A stretch of DNA of 56,847 nt. Source: Mycobacterium sp. AT1. Its GTDB lineage: Bacteria; Actinomycetota; Actinomycetes; Mycobacteriales; Mycobacteriaceae. Location: NCBI RefSeq assembly GCF_002043095.1, contig NZ_MVOC01000082.1, positions 1 to 56,847 on the forward strand, in the 5' to 3' direction. The translations under genes and the position numbers were made by a program. Positions 26,737-35,483 of this stretch are shown here, piece after piece; position 1 is the stretch's first letter, and each line of letters opens with the position of its first letter. A model generated the notes under the pieces. It was given only the letters and a program-made list of their open reading frames with translations, made no database searches and had not been told where the DNA came from.

Positions 26737-28217
26737 GACGTCCTCACCGTCCCGAGATCCAAGGCATCCAGGGCGGCGGATCGCGCCAACGTCAGATCCG
26801 GACCGCGGTAACGGTCATCGGCGAGGACGTGATCATCGGCGACCGCAACGAGTGTGGAGACTGCGGCCGCCAGGTCGGCGCTGCCGGGCTCATCATCATG
26901 GGCACGATCCTCACCAGCGACGAACACCCACAGCGCCGCACCCCACAGCACGTCCAACAAACGATCCGGATCTTCCACCTCCCCGGCCCGTGACCGCGCT
27001 ACACCGAGCAACTCCGACACTCGAGTCGGGCGCTCGCCGGCCACCGATAGAACGTCTGCCGCGCAGCGGGCGATGTCCTGCGGGATCGAGTCTCCTGGCG
27101 GCTCACCGAGTTCACCGGGATCGTCGACCTCGGGGGGACGGCGATCGTAACTCGTCGGTACCCGAAACAGCAGGTCGGTGAGATCGCCCAACCCCCAACA
27201 CACCGGCGTCGGCGGCGCCACCACACCCTTTACCAACACACCAACCGCTGCGGCGAAGCGGTCATCGGCTGCAGCAAGACCCGGCTCGAAGACATCACGG
27301 GCCATGTCAATCGTAGAGGCGAGACCGCGCGGACGGAACCGCTGCGTGTTCTGCGCCTCGAGGAACACCGGGATTGCCGACAGAACGAACCGCTCCAGCC
27401 GGGTCCACACATCTCCTCCGATGCGGACCTCATCGGAGATCTTGCGGCACGCCTCCGCCGCGGCCGGATCATCACCCGCCTGGTTGGCCAGGGCGGTGAG
27501 TTGCCGGTCCCGGTCGATCTGCAGCCGTATCTGACCACGCACCTCACCAAGCCACTTCGGCATCTCGCCGTGCCAGTCGACGGTGCCGACATCGCGCTGC
27601 GTGTCGGCCAACCGTTCCCGCAGACTTGCCGAGAGCCCTCGCGCGGTTCGGGTGGCCTGCCGCGCCGAGTCCAGCGCCTTGTCGAACTCGCCGGCCTGCA
27701 TCTGTATCTCGACCAACAGCTTCAACGCCAACGCCCGGTCGGCGAGATCGGTGTTCAGGGCCTGCAGATACAGCAGAATGGCCTCATCGGTCGCGGTGAC
27801 CGCGGCACCGGACTCACTGTCCACCATCCGCAGCAAGCGGAACCGGAAGACGTCCGCAGCTACCCCATCGCCCGTCCCGTCGACCTCCAGCCACGTCACC
27901 TCATGAGGACGACCGTCATTGAACACCGCACTGAACACCAAGCGCGCGACCTTCACGAACGGACGACTGGGATCGTCCGGGTTCATCCGCCGCGCCACCT
28001 GCGTCAGATGATCGGTCACCGAATCTAGACTGACCGACCCCTCCAGGCTGGCCTGATTGTGGACGATGTAGTCGATGAGCCGCAGCGCCAGCTGCGCCAA
28101 GTCATAGCTGCGATGATCGATGTCCGCGCGCGGCGCGGCCCGGTTCAGCAACTCAAACACCGGACCCAGCAACTGCAGCGTCTTCCACCGATCCTTCAGA
28201 TCAGCGCTGTTCGCCAT
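26733..28217 (-). CDS. jetA: Wadjet kleisin subunit JetA (DUF3375-type)
   Basis: A protein of about 494 residues in the JetA position of the operon, fitting the DUF3375/MukF-like kleisin that bridges the JetC heads. It starts MANSADLKDRWKTLQLLGPVFELLNRAAPR and continues with a winged-helix-like N-terminal half (FVKVARLVFSAVF) and long central helices (LQALNTDLADRALALKLLVEIQMQAGEFDKALDSARQATRTARG). A C-terminal acidic stretch follows. The ATG at 28217 is preceded by GGGGGA at 6-7 bases; the longer frame start at 28262 has no such site. It is first in the leftward jetABCD operon. The 28218-28612 gap upstream must hold the promoter; only a short palindrome, GCTAGCTAGC near 28303, stands out there. 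Confidence 0.78.
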   Translation of the reverse strand: MANSADLKDRWKTLQLLGPVFELLNRAAPRADIDHRSYDLAQLALRLIDYIVHNQASLEGSVSLDSVTDHLTQVARRMNPDDPSRPFVKVARLVFSAVFNDGRPHEVTWLEVDGTGDGVAADVFRFRLLRMVDSESGAAVTATDEAILLYLQALNTDLADRALALKLLVEIQMQAGEFDKALDSARQATRTARGLSASLRERLADTQRDVGTVDWHGEMPKWLGEVRGQIRLQIDRDRQLTALANQAGDDPAAAEACRKISDEVRIGGDVWTRLERFVLSAIPVFLEAQNTQRFRPRGLASTIDMARDVFEPGLAAADDRFAAAVGVLVKGVVAPPTPVCWGLGDLTDLLFRVPTSYDRRPPEVDDPGELGEPPGDSIPQDIARCAADVLSVAGERPTRVSELLGVARSRAGEVEDPDRLLDVLWGAALWVFVAGEDRAHDDEPGSADLAAAVSTLVAVADDHVLADDRYRGPDLTLARSAALDALDLGTVRTS

Positions 28218-28612
28218 CGGAATCCCCCACCATGTACCCCTTGGCAGAAGACGGTAGAGCATATGTCCGACACCATTGAGGTAACGCCGAAGTCGTGATC
28301 GTTAGCTAGCTAGCGACCACTCGCCCTCGCCCGGAACGTGCCCTGTGTCGTGACAGGCCATTCCGCTCGCCGGACAACAACGGTTCAAGCGGCACCGCTC
28401 ACCGCCGCAACGAAAGCCATGCGCCGAGATGTCATCTCGGGCTACGTCTATCCAGCTCCCGGCAGGTTACGTCTGGAACCACAGTTCGCCTTCCCGACTG
28501 GGCGGGCACGCTGCGGTTGGTAGGCAGTGGAGGGATGTGCGCCGCGTCATCGACACCGCTTGGCCGCTCACCTCGCGTTCCCCGCGGTCGGTCGGTGCGA
28601 GACGATAGTTGT
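28218..28612. other. Intergenic region upstream of the Wadjet operon
   Basis: No gene is visible. The region separates the divergent jetA and the AcrVA2-like gene and should contain both promoters. A self-complementary run, GCTAGCTAGC, near 28303 and several stop codons around it are the only notable features. Confidence 0.5.
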
Positions 28613-29041
28613 GTGGCGAAGAAGGCACGAGATTTGCGGACGAAACGGCACATCAAGGTCGACGACGCGGCGGCGGTGATCGCAGCGTTCCAGTGGTGGG
28701 CCAACCAACCGCCAACGCGCAACCCAGGAACACAGTGGGCTCAAGACGTGGCCGAGATGATCTTCGCGAAGTGGTCCGACAGCCCCGTCGTTCTGCGGGT
28801 CGACGGCGAGTTCGCCGTTGATGAACGCAAACACCGACGTGGAGCTGGTGCCCGATTGGTTGACGCGGTTCCCATTCGACACCGTCGCCTACAGCCTCGC
28901 CACCCCATTGTCATTGCACGACGGCCGTCGCATGTGTCATTACCTCGGAATGGTGGTGGCCGGGACGGTCAGCGAGTATCGGCACGTGGGCGATTCGGAG
29001 CCAACGCCGTCGCCGGGCAAGTTGAAACTTCGGGGGTCTGA
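28613..29041 (+). pseudogene. N-terminal piece of a split AcrVA2-like gene
   Basis: From GTG 28613 the frame encodes MAKKARDLRTKRHIKVDD, then AAAVIAAFQWWANQPPTRN and MIFAKWSDSPVVLRVDGEFAVDE. After about 28825 it turns into Arg/His/Pro-rich sequence with no protein character, while the next frame begins its sensible reading at ATG 28821. One surplus base near 28822-28830 would join the two pieces into about 347 codons. Alternatively it is a separate overlapping small gene. The helical N-terminus is compatible with AcrVA2-family proteins. Confidence 0.45.
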
Positions 29042-29657
29042 CGGTCGCGGCGTGTTCACCTCGTACACCAAGATCCCTGCGGCGCAAGGGGTGCGGTGCA
29101 TGTGGGTGTATCAGGAGGAGGGCGATCCGAGCCCGCAGCTGCAGAGCGTGACATTCCCACTTCGCGGTGATCTGGCCGTGACAACGCTCGCCGATCTGAT
29201 CGAGGCACAGATTGAAGGCGCGCACGACGCGGGAAACTCCGACGGCGAGGAATTGCCTGTTCTCATCCCCCTGTCGTTGTCACTGCTCCTGTACTCGGCG
29301 GCGGGAGACCCCGAAATCGACTGGCCGCCCCCGGAGCAGATCTCTCGACCTCAGCAGATCAGCCGCGCCCAGATCGGCAACCTGGGCTGGCGAACCGGTG
29401 CGTCGCTGCGGCAGTACCGACGGCAGGTAGGCGAGCAAAAGGGCGACGTGGGCATCGCCGGGTGGAGACTCCCGCCACACATCCGGATCGCTCATTGGCA
29501 TCGGGTCCGCGTCGCCGAGCGAGATGAGAACGGCAACGTCATCGGAGACCGGCTGGGCGTCGAAGGCATCGATTGGCACTACGAACTGCGCTGGTATCCA
29601 CCAACCCCAGTGAATGCCGACGGCGGCGCCGCCCCAGCCGTCCGCGACCTGAACTAA
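28821..29657 (+). CDS. AcrVA2-like protein (C-terminal piece)
   Basis: A 278-residue frame. The order VELVPDWLTRFPFDTVAYSL, then IPLSLSLLLYSAAGDPEIDWP, then TGASLRQYRRQVGEQ, and a C-terminus PHIRIAHWHRVRV ... LRWYPPTPVNADG resembles AcrVA2. AcrVA2 is the anti-CRISPR that silences Cas12a by acting on its mRNA and nascent chain; homologues without a CRISPR context are widespread in bacteria and mobile elements. The resemblance is from remembered motifs, not an alignment. Together with the upstream piece it would be near the 322 residues of AcrVA2. It has no Cas genes nearby and sits divergent to Wadjet. What it targets here, if anything, is unknown. Confidence 0.5.
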   Translation: MNANTDVELVPDWLTRFPFDTVAYSLATPLSLHDGRRMCHYLGMVVAGTVSEYRHVGDSEPTPSPGKLKLRGSDGRGVFTSYTKIPAAQGVRCMWVYQEEGDPSPQLQSVTFPLRGDLAVTTLADLIEAQIEGAHDAGNSDGEELPVLIPLSLSLLLYSAAGDPEIDWPPPEQISRPQQISRAQIGNLGWRTGASLRQYRRQVGEQKGDVGIAGWRLPPHIRIAHWHRVRVAERDENGNVIGDRLGVEGIDWHYELRWYPPTPVNADGGAAPAVRDLN

Positions 29658-29829
29658 CCAGATGCTGCGCAACTTTCGCGTGTAGTTCGGCGCGGCAGCT
29701 GCGGCGCCAACTCCTTCAAGAGACCGCCGATAACACCCGATTATGTCGCGCGTAGCTCACCACGCTGCTGACGCCGCCGACCGGTGTCGGAGCAGACTGT
29801 CATGATGCTTGCGGGGAGGGAGCTGACAA

Positions 29830-32178
29830 TTGACTTCGGACCACACCGTTGACGCAGAACCAACACCGAAGAGCCTGCTGGCAAGGTTTCCGCTGGTGGC
29901 AGCTGAGTGGCATCCGACGTTGAACGGTGATCGTGACACGGATTCCGTAACCCCCGGCGCCAAGCTGAAGGCGTTCTGGCTATGCCCGGCCTGTGGTCAC
30001 GTCTGGCAGGCCCGGGTGTCCAGTCGCACTCACGGCCACGGCTGCCCCGCATGTGCCCGCTGCGAAACCGGGCGGCTGAAGAGCCTCCCCCAGCCGGGCG
30101 GTTCGCTGGCAGAGCGGTTCCCCGACGTGGCCGCCGAATGGCATCCCAGCCTCAACGGGGACCTCACTCCCGAAACGGTCGGCTACGCCAGCAACAAGAA
30201 GGTCTGGTGGCTCTGCGGAAGCTGCGGTCATGAGTGGCAGATCTGGGTCGCCAGTCGCAGCGGCGGCAGTTCGTGCCGCAAGTGCGCGCACGCCACGTTG
30301 CGCAAGCCGAAGCCTGGCGGTTCGTTGGCCGAGCGCAACCCTGCGGTTGCCGCGGAGTGGCATCCCACGCTTAACGGCGAACTCACGCCCACCGACGTGG
30401 CGTTCTCGGCGAAACGGAAGGCGTGGTGGCGATGCCCTGGCTGCGAAAACGAGTGGGAGGCCTCGGTGGGCAATCGTGCCGTCGGCGCTGGCTGCCCCAG
30501 ATGCAGTCGCCGAGGACGCCGCGCTCATGCCGCGACACCCAAGACGCACGACACAGGCAACGGTCATTCGCCCACGGACAACCCGCAGGCCTCACCGCTG
30601 GAAGATTCCGAGCGGGCACTGCCTCCCCCGCAAGTGCCAACTGGCACCGCCTTGTCGGAACGCTATCCCGAGGTCGCAGCGCAATGGCATCCCGTCCAGA
30701 ACGGAGCACTGCACCCGGCCGAATTTCGCTGGGCAAGCAACGTCCGTGCGTGGTGGCTCTGCCCGACATGCGGACACGAATGGTCGGCGATCATCATCAG
30801 CCGGACACGTGGGGGTTCGGGCTGCCCGAAGTGCGGGCGGCGCCGCGCCGGCGCGGCGCTGGGGGCACCCAAGCCCGGCCAGTCGCTGGCCGAGCGCCTG
30901 CCTGAACTCGCCGCGCACTGGCACCCCACCCGAAACGGAGAACTCACCCCGGCCACGGTCACCGCGAAGAGCGGCAAGCGCGCCTGGTGGTTGTGCCCCG
31001 ACTGCGGCAACGAGTGGGAAGCGCAAATCGGTAGTCGCGCTTCGGGTTCCGGTTGCAAGGAGTGCGCGACCCAGCAGTCGGCAGGTGCCTATGCGAAGCC
31101 GAGGTCAGGACAATCGCTGGCCGAGCAGGACGACGAGCTCACCAGCCAATGGCACCCCACCCGCAATGGCGACCTCACCCCAGCCGATGTCACGGGCAAC
31201 AGCGGCAGGAAGGCGTGGTGGTTGTGCGCCCGGGGCCACGAATGGCAGTCCATGATCAACAACCGCACCAAGGCGCGAGGCTGCCCGAAGTGCATCCTGT
31301 GGGGCACTAGCGCCGAGGAGATCCGCTTACGCCACGAACTCACTGCGGCCGGGGCGCCCATCGAGGTCGAGCACACGGTCATCCGACCGCCCAAGGGCAG
31401 ACCACTGAACTGCGACATGGTCATCCCCGCGTGGAACGTCGTGATCGAATTCGACGGCAACAGATTTCACAAAACCCCCGAGGGTCGCGAGAAGGACCGA
31501 CGGAAGACGGCCGCATTGTCCGCGGTGGGGTGGACGGTCATCCGCGTGCGAGAGAAGCTAGAACCAATCGGTCCGTGGGACGTCGTCGTGCCGAAGTTCT
31601 CCTCAGAAGTCCTCCGCGCCAAGGCCGTTCTCACGATGCTCGACCAACTGGGTCACCGCGCCGCACGCCACGATGACTACCTCGCCACCGACGCGGCGTG
31701 GGCCACCACGATGGCCGAGGACGAGATCCGACGACCCCGTGCCCGCTCGCTGGCCTCGGAGTTACCGACTTTGGCCGCCGAGTGGGACTACGTGAAGAAC
31801 GCCCCGCTGACACCTGAGCACGTGACCGTCGGCAGCGGACAGAGGGCGTGGTGGCTCTGCCAGGTGTGCGGCAACGGTTGGCACACGGTGATCGGCAGCC
31901 GCGCAACGGGTGTCGGATGCCCGGCGTGCGGGCGCGCATCCAGCCTTCGGGCCAGACGGACACCCAAGCCGGGGAACTCCATCGCCGATCGTCACCCCGA
32001 CATCGCCGCCGAATGGCACCCCACCTTGGACGGTGACCTGACTCCCGCCTCAGTGGCAAACGCCAGCAGCAAGAAGGTCTGGTGGGTGTGTTCCATGTGT
32101 AGCGTCGAGTGGGAGGCCGTCGTTGCGAAACGGACGACGCGTGGCACCGGCTGTCCCAACCGCTGCCATCGGCGCTGA
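29830..32178 (+). CDS. Eight-zinc-ribbon protein with embedded PD-(D/E)XK-type nuclease domain
   Basis: A 782-residue protein built of about eight repeats of 60-65 residues. Each has the pattern SLAxRxPxxAAEWHPTxNGxLTP, then WWLCPxCGHEW and GCPxC, i.e. a four-cysteine treble-clef zinc ribbon (DUF4379-like). Six repeats precede and two follow a non-repeat domain at about residues 493-600. That domain (SAEEIRLRHELTAAG, CDMVIPAWNVVIEFDGNRFHK, KTAALSAVGWTVIRVREK) carries the D...IEFDG...H pattern of very-short-patch-repair/DUF559-type nucleases. The start is TTG 29830 with GGGAGGGAG upstream. The role is unknown; the domains suggest DNA recognition plus cleavage, and the location next to Wadjet suggests defence. 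The sixth repeat lacks one Cys of its first pair (LCARGHEW), and repeats 2 and 8 deviate slightly. Confidence 0.75.
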   Translation: MTSDHTVDAEPTPKSLLARFPLVAAEWHPTLNGDRDTDSVTPGAKLKAFWLCPACGHVWQARVSSRTHGHGCPACARCETGRLKSLPQPGGSLAERFPDVAAEWHPSLNGDLTPETVGYASNKKVWWLCGSCGHEWQIWVASRSGGSSCRKCAHATLRKPKPGGSLAERNPAVAAEWHPTLNGELTPTDVAFSAKRKAWWRCPGCENEWEASVGNRAVGAGCPRCSRRGRRAHAATPKTHDTGNGHSPTDNPQASPLEDSERALPPPQVPTGTALSERYPEVAAQWHPVQNGALHPAEFRWASNVRAWWLCPTCGHEWSAIIISRTRGGSGCPKCGRRRAGAALGAPKPGQSLAERLPELAAHWHPTRNGELTPATVTAKSGKRAWWLCPDCGNEWEAQIGSRASGSGCKECATQQSAGAYAKPRSGQSLAEQDDELTSQWHPTRNGDLTPADVTGNSGRKAWWLCARGHEWQSMINNRTKARGCPKCILWGTSAEEIRLRHELTAAGAPIEVEHTVIRPPKGRPLNCDMVIPAWNVVIEFDGNRFHKTPEGREKDRRKTAALSAVGWTVIRVREKLEPIGPWDVVVPKFSSEVLRAKAVLTMLDQLGHRAARHDDYLATDAAWATTMAEDEIRRPRARSLASELPTLAAEWDYVKNAPLTPEHVTVGSGQRAWWLCQVCGNGWHTVIGSRATGVGCPACGRASSLRARRTPKPGNSIADRHPDIAAEWHPTLDGDLTPASVANASSKKVWWVCSMCSVEWEAVVAKRTTRGTGCPNRCHRR

Positions 32179-32232
32179 CGACAGATCTGAACGGAACGGC
32201 GCTAAACATACGGCTGCGAGACGAATAGCGGG

Positions 32233-32607
32233 CTAGAGGACGTAGTCGCCGATGAGTTTCCCGATGGTGCGGATGTCGATCTGGCCCTTGAAGTCCAGGC
32301 GCACCTTTCCCAGGCCGGAGAACCACAGCTCGAGTTCGGCGTCGAAGTCGAAGCGTCCGGCCGTTTCGATGCTCCACGCCTGAATCTTCGTGTACGGCAG
32401 AGACGAATAGTCCCGCTTCTTCCCCGTCAACCCCTGCACGTTGATCGCGATTAGTCGTTTGTTGGTGAAGACCACGGAGTCGCGCATTCCCTTGAAGCTG
32501 AGGTGCACGCGTTCACCGTCGACCAAGATCGGTGCCAACTCGGCGGCGATCGGCGCGGGGTCGCTGGGCCCGAGCTTGACGAAGACGCCGTTCTGAAAGT
32601 CAATCAT
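32233..32607 (-). CDS. Bacterial PH-domain protein
   Basis: A 124-residue protein with the short bacterial pleckstrin-homology pattern: LVDGERVHLSFKGMRDSVVFTNKRLIAINVQGLTGKKRDYSSLPYTKIQAWSIETAG, then a beta-rich FDAELELWFSG and a C-terminal helix (IDIRTIGKLIGDYV). Proteins of this type are small cytosolic proteins of unknown, possibly stress-related function. The ATG is divergent from the first receptor kinase with a 126-base gap. It is the first clearly chromosomal-type gene after the defence island. Confidence 0.8.
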   Translation of the reverse strand: MIDFQNGVFVKLGPSDPAPIAAELAPILVDGERVHLSFKGMRDSVVFTNKRLIAINVQGLTGKKRDYSSLPYTKIQAWSIETAGRFDFDAELELWFSGLGKVRLDFKGQIDIRTIGKLIGDYVL

Positions 32608-32733
32608 GACCGCGACGTTAACCTGCCGCCTGCGATGTCATCGGGGGTTCGCGCCTACAACGGAACCCGACCTGATCTCCATACCAGGGGTACTTCGCCC
32701 GGATGACGGTGCCAGCCACGGTACTGTCCGCGC

Positions 32734-34569
32734 ATGCCGATGGATCGAGGCCAGAAGTTCGCCGGGTTCACCGTGGTGGCTTTGCTCGGTGCCGGCGGGA
32801 TGGGCGAGGTGTACCTCGTCGAGCACCCCCGGTTACCGCGTCGCGACGCCCTCAAGCTGCTTCCCGCCGATGTCTCCGCTGACCCCGAGTACCGGGGCCG
32901 CTTCGAGCGCGAAGCCGACTTGGCCGCGGGTCTCTGGCATGCCCACGTCGTGGGCGTGCACGACCGCGGCGAGGCCGAGGGCAAGTTGTGGATCTCGATG
33001 GACTACGTCGACGGACTTGACGCGTCGAAGGTGCTTGCCCAGCGCTACCCCAAGGGCATGCCGGCGTGCGAGGTCGCCGACATCGTCACCGCAGTAGCGA
33101 GTGCCCTCGACTACGCCCACAAACAAGGTCTACTGCACCGCGACGTCAAACCGGCCAACATCATGGTGACTCACGTCGTCGACGACCACGGCGAGAAGCG
33201 AATACTGTTAACCGATTTCGGCATTGCCCGCAACCTCGAAGACGCCAACGGACTCACCGCAACCAACATGACCGTAGGGACCGTGGCCTACGCTGCGCCC
33301 GAGCAGTTGATGGGCGAGGCCATCGACGGTCGCGCGGACCAATACGCCCTGGCGGCTACCGCTTATCACCTTCTGACCGGCTCACCGTTGTACCCGCATT
33401 CGAATCCGGCTGTGGTCATCAGCAGGCACCTCAATGCTGCACCGCCGGCGCTTGCGGATACGCGAGCCGAGCTCGCCAGCCTCGACCCGGTGCTGGCCGC
33501 GGCACTTGCGAAGAACCCCGCTCAACGCTTCACTCGGTGTTCGGACTTCGCTAGCGCGTTCGCCGAACAGGCTAAGTCTGATGCGCCGCTCTCAGCTGCC
33601 CCCACTGCTCGCGCCGTCCAGGCCGCGTCCGCGAACCCCGCGCTGACACGTGTCCGCTCAGAACCGCCCTCGTCGCCACCTACCCAGCGTCCGCCCGTTC
33701 CGGTCGGGAGGCAGTGGCTACGTCCGGCCGCGGTCGTCGCCGTGGTGACGGTTGTCCTCGCGGGTATTGCCTTGGCCTGGCGCCCATGGGGTCAAGCACC
33801 CGCTGCAAAGCCCCCCACGTCGTCGGCCGCCCCACCGGCCCCTCCATCGGCGTCGCTGGTCGCGCCGCCGCCAGCAGCGCCTCCCCCACCGCCACCGGTC
33901 TTCGCGGCCTCGGCCATCGACGGTGTCCTGCTGTCACCCGACGAGGTGAACGAGATCCTCGGCACCTCCGAAGTGGCGACCTCGGAGGGCCGGGGTCTGC
34001 TCAAAGTCGCCGATACGACCTACGGGATGTCGGACAACTCCGAGATCGTGACCCCGCCAGCCTGCGTCGGACTGCTGTTCGGCGCAGAGTATTCCGCGTG
34101 GGGCGGCAGTGGGTTCTTGGAGATGCGCAACCAAACACTTCGACCCGATCAGTACGCGTCCTACGACAACAATGTCCCGACCCCAAGCGAGATCGAACAG
34201 ACCGTGGCGGTGTTCTCGACAGCCGACCAAGCCCAAGCCTTCATGACGACGTCACAGAACCAGTGGGAACGTTGCGCCGGCGGAGAAGTCCGTCGCCGCT
34301 ACGTCGAAAGTGGCCACACCTATACGGTCGGTCGAGTCCAACGCGAAGCCGACCTCCTCACGGTGTCCATGGCTGCGGTGTCCGGACTCGACGGCGCGAA
34401 CGCGTGTGAACACGCGTTGGGGGTACGCGACAACGTCGTCGTCGGCGCCCGCAGTTGCCTCAGCCCGGCCGGTATCACCCCGGATGGATCAACCTCAGCG
34501 GATCCCGACTGGGCCGGCAACGGCGGTCAGCGTGTTGCGGCGGCGATGCTGGACAAAGTAACTGTTTAA
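32734..34569 (+). CDS. Receptor serine/threonine kinase, PknH/PknF-like, with extracellular sensor domain
   Basis: A 611-residue membrane kinase. The Hanks-type kinase domain covers about residues 1-275: glycine loop LLGAGGMGEVYL, catalytic loop HRDVKPANI near 134-142, DFGIAR, activation-loop Thr residues in GLTATNMTVGTVAYAAPEQL, and DGRADQYALA. A Pro/Ser-rich juxtamembrane linker leads to one transmembrane helix near 329-348. The extracellular part (about 390-611) has paired cysteines (TPPACVG, WERCAGG, NACEHAL, ARSCLSP) and matches the PknH-type sensor domain. The substrate range is unknown. A close paralogue, with an unrelated sensor, lies at 36540. The genes between encode a lipoprotein and a cell-wall amidase, suggesting a role in envelope signalling. 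Confidence 0.92.
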   Translation: MPMDRGQKFAGFTVVALLGAGGMGEVYLVEHPRLPRRDALKLLPADVSADPEYRGRFEREADLAAGLWHAHVVGVHDRGEAEGKLWISMDYVDGLDASKVLAQRYPKGMPACEVADIVTAVASALDYAHKQGLLHRDVKPANIMVTHVVDDHGEKRILLTDFGIARNLEDANGLTATNMTVGTVAYAAPEQLMGEAIDGRADQYALAATAYHLLTGSPLYPHSNPAVVISRHLNAAPPALADTRAELASLDPVLAAALAKNPAQRFTRCSDFASAFAEQAKSDAPLSAAPTARAVQAASANPALTRVRSEPPSSPPTQRPPVPVGRQWLRPAAVVAVVTVVLAGIALAWRPWGQAPAAKPPTSSAAPPAPPSASLVAPPPAAPPPPPPVFAASAIDGVLLSPDEVNEILGTSEVATSEGRGLLKVADTTYGMSDNSEIVTPPACVGLLFGAEYSAWGGSGFLEMRNQTLRPDQYASYDNNVPTPSEIEQTVAVFSTADQAQAFMTTSQNQWERCAGGEVRRRYVESGHTYTVGRVQREADLLTVSMAAVSGLDGANACEHALGVRDNVVVGARSCLSPAGITPDGSTSADPDWAGNGGQRVAAAMLDKVTV

Positions 34570-34739
34570 TCTGCCTGTGCTGCAGGCGATTCGATGGTTG
34601 CTGCCCCTCACGAAGAGCCATTTCATGAAGATTCAAGGCAGGCAAGCGTGAGCCGATGTACGTCCACCGACAGGGCGTAGGTCCGGTCGACCGACTCAAT
34701 GGCAGCGTCCGGCGTGACGCGGTTCAAGCCTTCGGCCGC

Positions 34740-35255
34740 TTAACCCTCGAAGGCCTTGGTGTAGGCCTCGGCGGCAGAGGGTTTGAGCTTGCCGCTCACC
34801 CGTAGCAGCAGATTGCCCTTGACCGCTTGATACTCCGTTCCGAGGATCGGTGCCGATAACAGGATCGTCTTGATGTACTCAGCGCGCTTCTGCGCGGCCG
34901 CCTCGTCCGGCCACTGCTCTACCCCTGCACCGCAAGCGATGCCCGGTTTCGCAACCTCACAACCCCCAGTAATTCGAGAATCGACGAGCACAGTCGCCGC
35001 AACGTAGCCATTGACTCGACCGATGATGTCGTTCGCATCGTTGTCCTCGGTGATCGCAATCAGGCTCGAAACTTCCTGCACCGCCACCTTGATCGTCTCC
35101 GCCGCGCTTTGCGCTGTTGGTGATTCAGCAAGCGCAGTAGTTGCCGCGGGCGCCGCGGACTCGGTCTGCACCGCAGTGGTGCCGCCGTTGCTCGCGCTAC
35201 ATCCGACTGCACACGCCACGATGACTGCTAGAAGAGCGGCACTCAATGTACTCAT
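34740..35255 (-). CDS. Putative lipoprotein
   Basis: A 171-residue secreted protein. From ATG 35255 it has a typical signal peptide, MSTLSAALLAVIVACAVGC, with the lipobox AVGC, followed by an Ala/Thr/Ser-rich linker. The mature domain (TIKVAVQEVSSLIAITEDNDANDIIGRVNGYVAATVLVDS, then two cysteines in GGCEVAKPGIACGAGVEQWP) ends in LRVSGKLKPSAAEAYTKAFEG. I do not recognise the family; small mycobacterial lipoproteins of this size are common near PknH-like kinases. A longer start at 35327 would bury the signal sequence and is unlikely. Confidence 0.75.
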   Translation of the reverse strand: MSTLSAALLAVIVACAVGCSASNGGTTAVQTESAAPAATTALAESPTAQSAAETIKVAVQEVSSLIAITEDNDANDIIGRVNGYVAATVLVDSRITGGCEVAKPGIACGAGVEQWPDEAAAQKRAEYIKTILLSAPILGTEYQAVKGNLLLRVSGKLKPSAAEAYTKAFEG

Positions 35256-35340
35256 CGTCTGACCCGTCTCTTCGTTTGTCGTCGACCTGGAGCGAAAGGC
35301 CACGTCTTCCGCCTGCCGCCGCCCCACGCCGACGGATCGC

Positions 35341-35451
35341 TTAGCTGAGCACCGGCAGGTAACAACCGACGCCTCTCACGCGGGCGCCACGGTAGACGCT
35401 GCGTCCTGCCTGGACCGCCTGCCGCGAAGAGTTGCCTCTGGTCAGTGCCAT
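35341..35451 (-). CDS. Possible 36-residue basic peptide
   Basis: From ATG 35451 a 36-residue peptide is encoded: MALTRGNSSRQAVQAG, then RSVYRGARVRGVGCYLPVLS. AAGGG stands about 9 bases upstream. It is between the amidase and lipoprotein genes on the same strand. There is no known relative; it may be chance coding. Confidence 0.25.
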   Translation of the reverse strand: MALTRGNSSRQAVQAGRSVYRGARVRGVGCYLPVLS

Positions 35452-35483
35452 CGTTCGAGCGCCCTTTTCATCTTTGCGTGCGC

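Noticed and set aside
28299..28313. tRNA or attachment site near the GCTAGCTAGC run
   Set aside because: No cloverleaf or T-loop sequence could be built and no duplicated att sequence was found at the other island edge.
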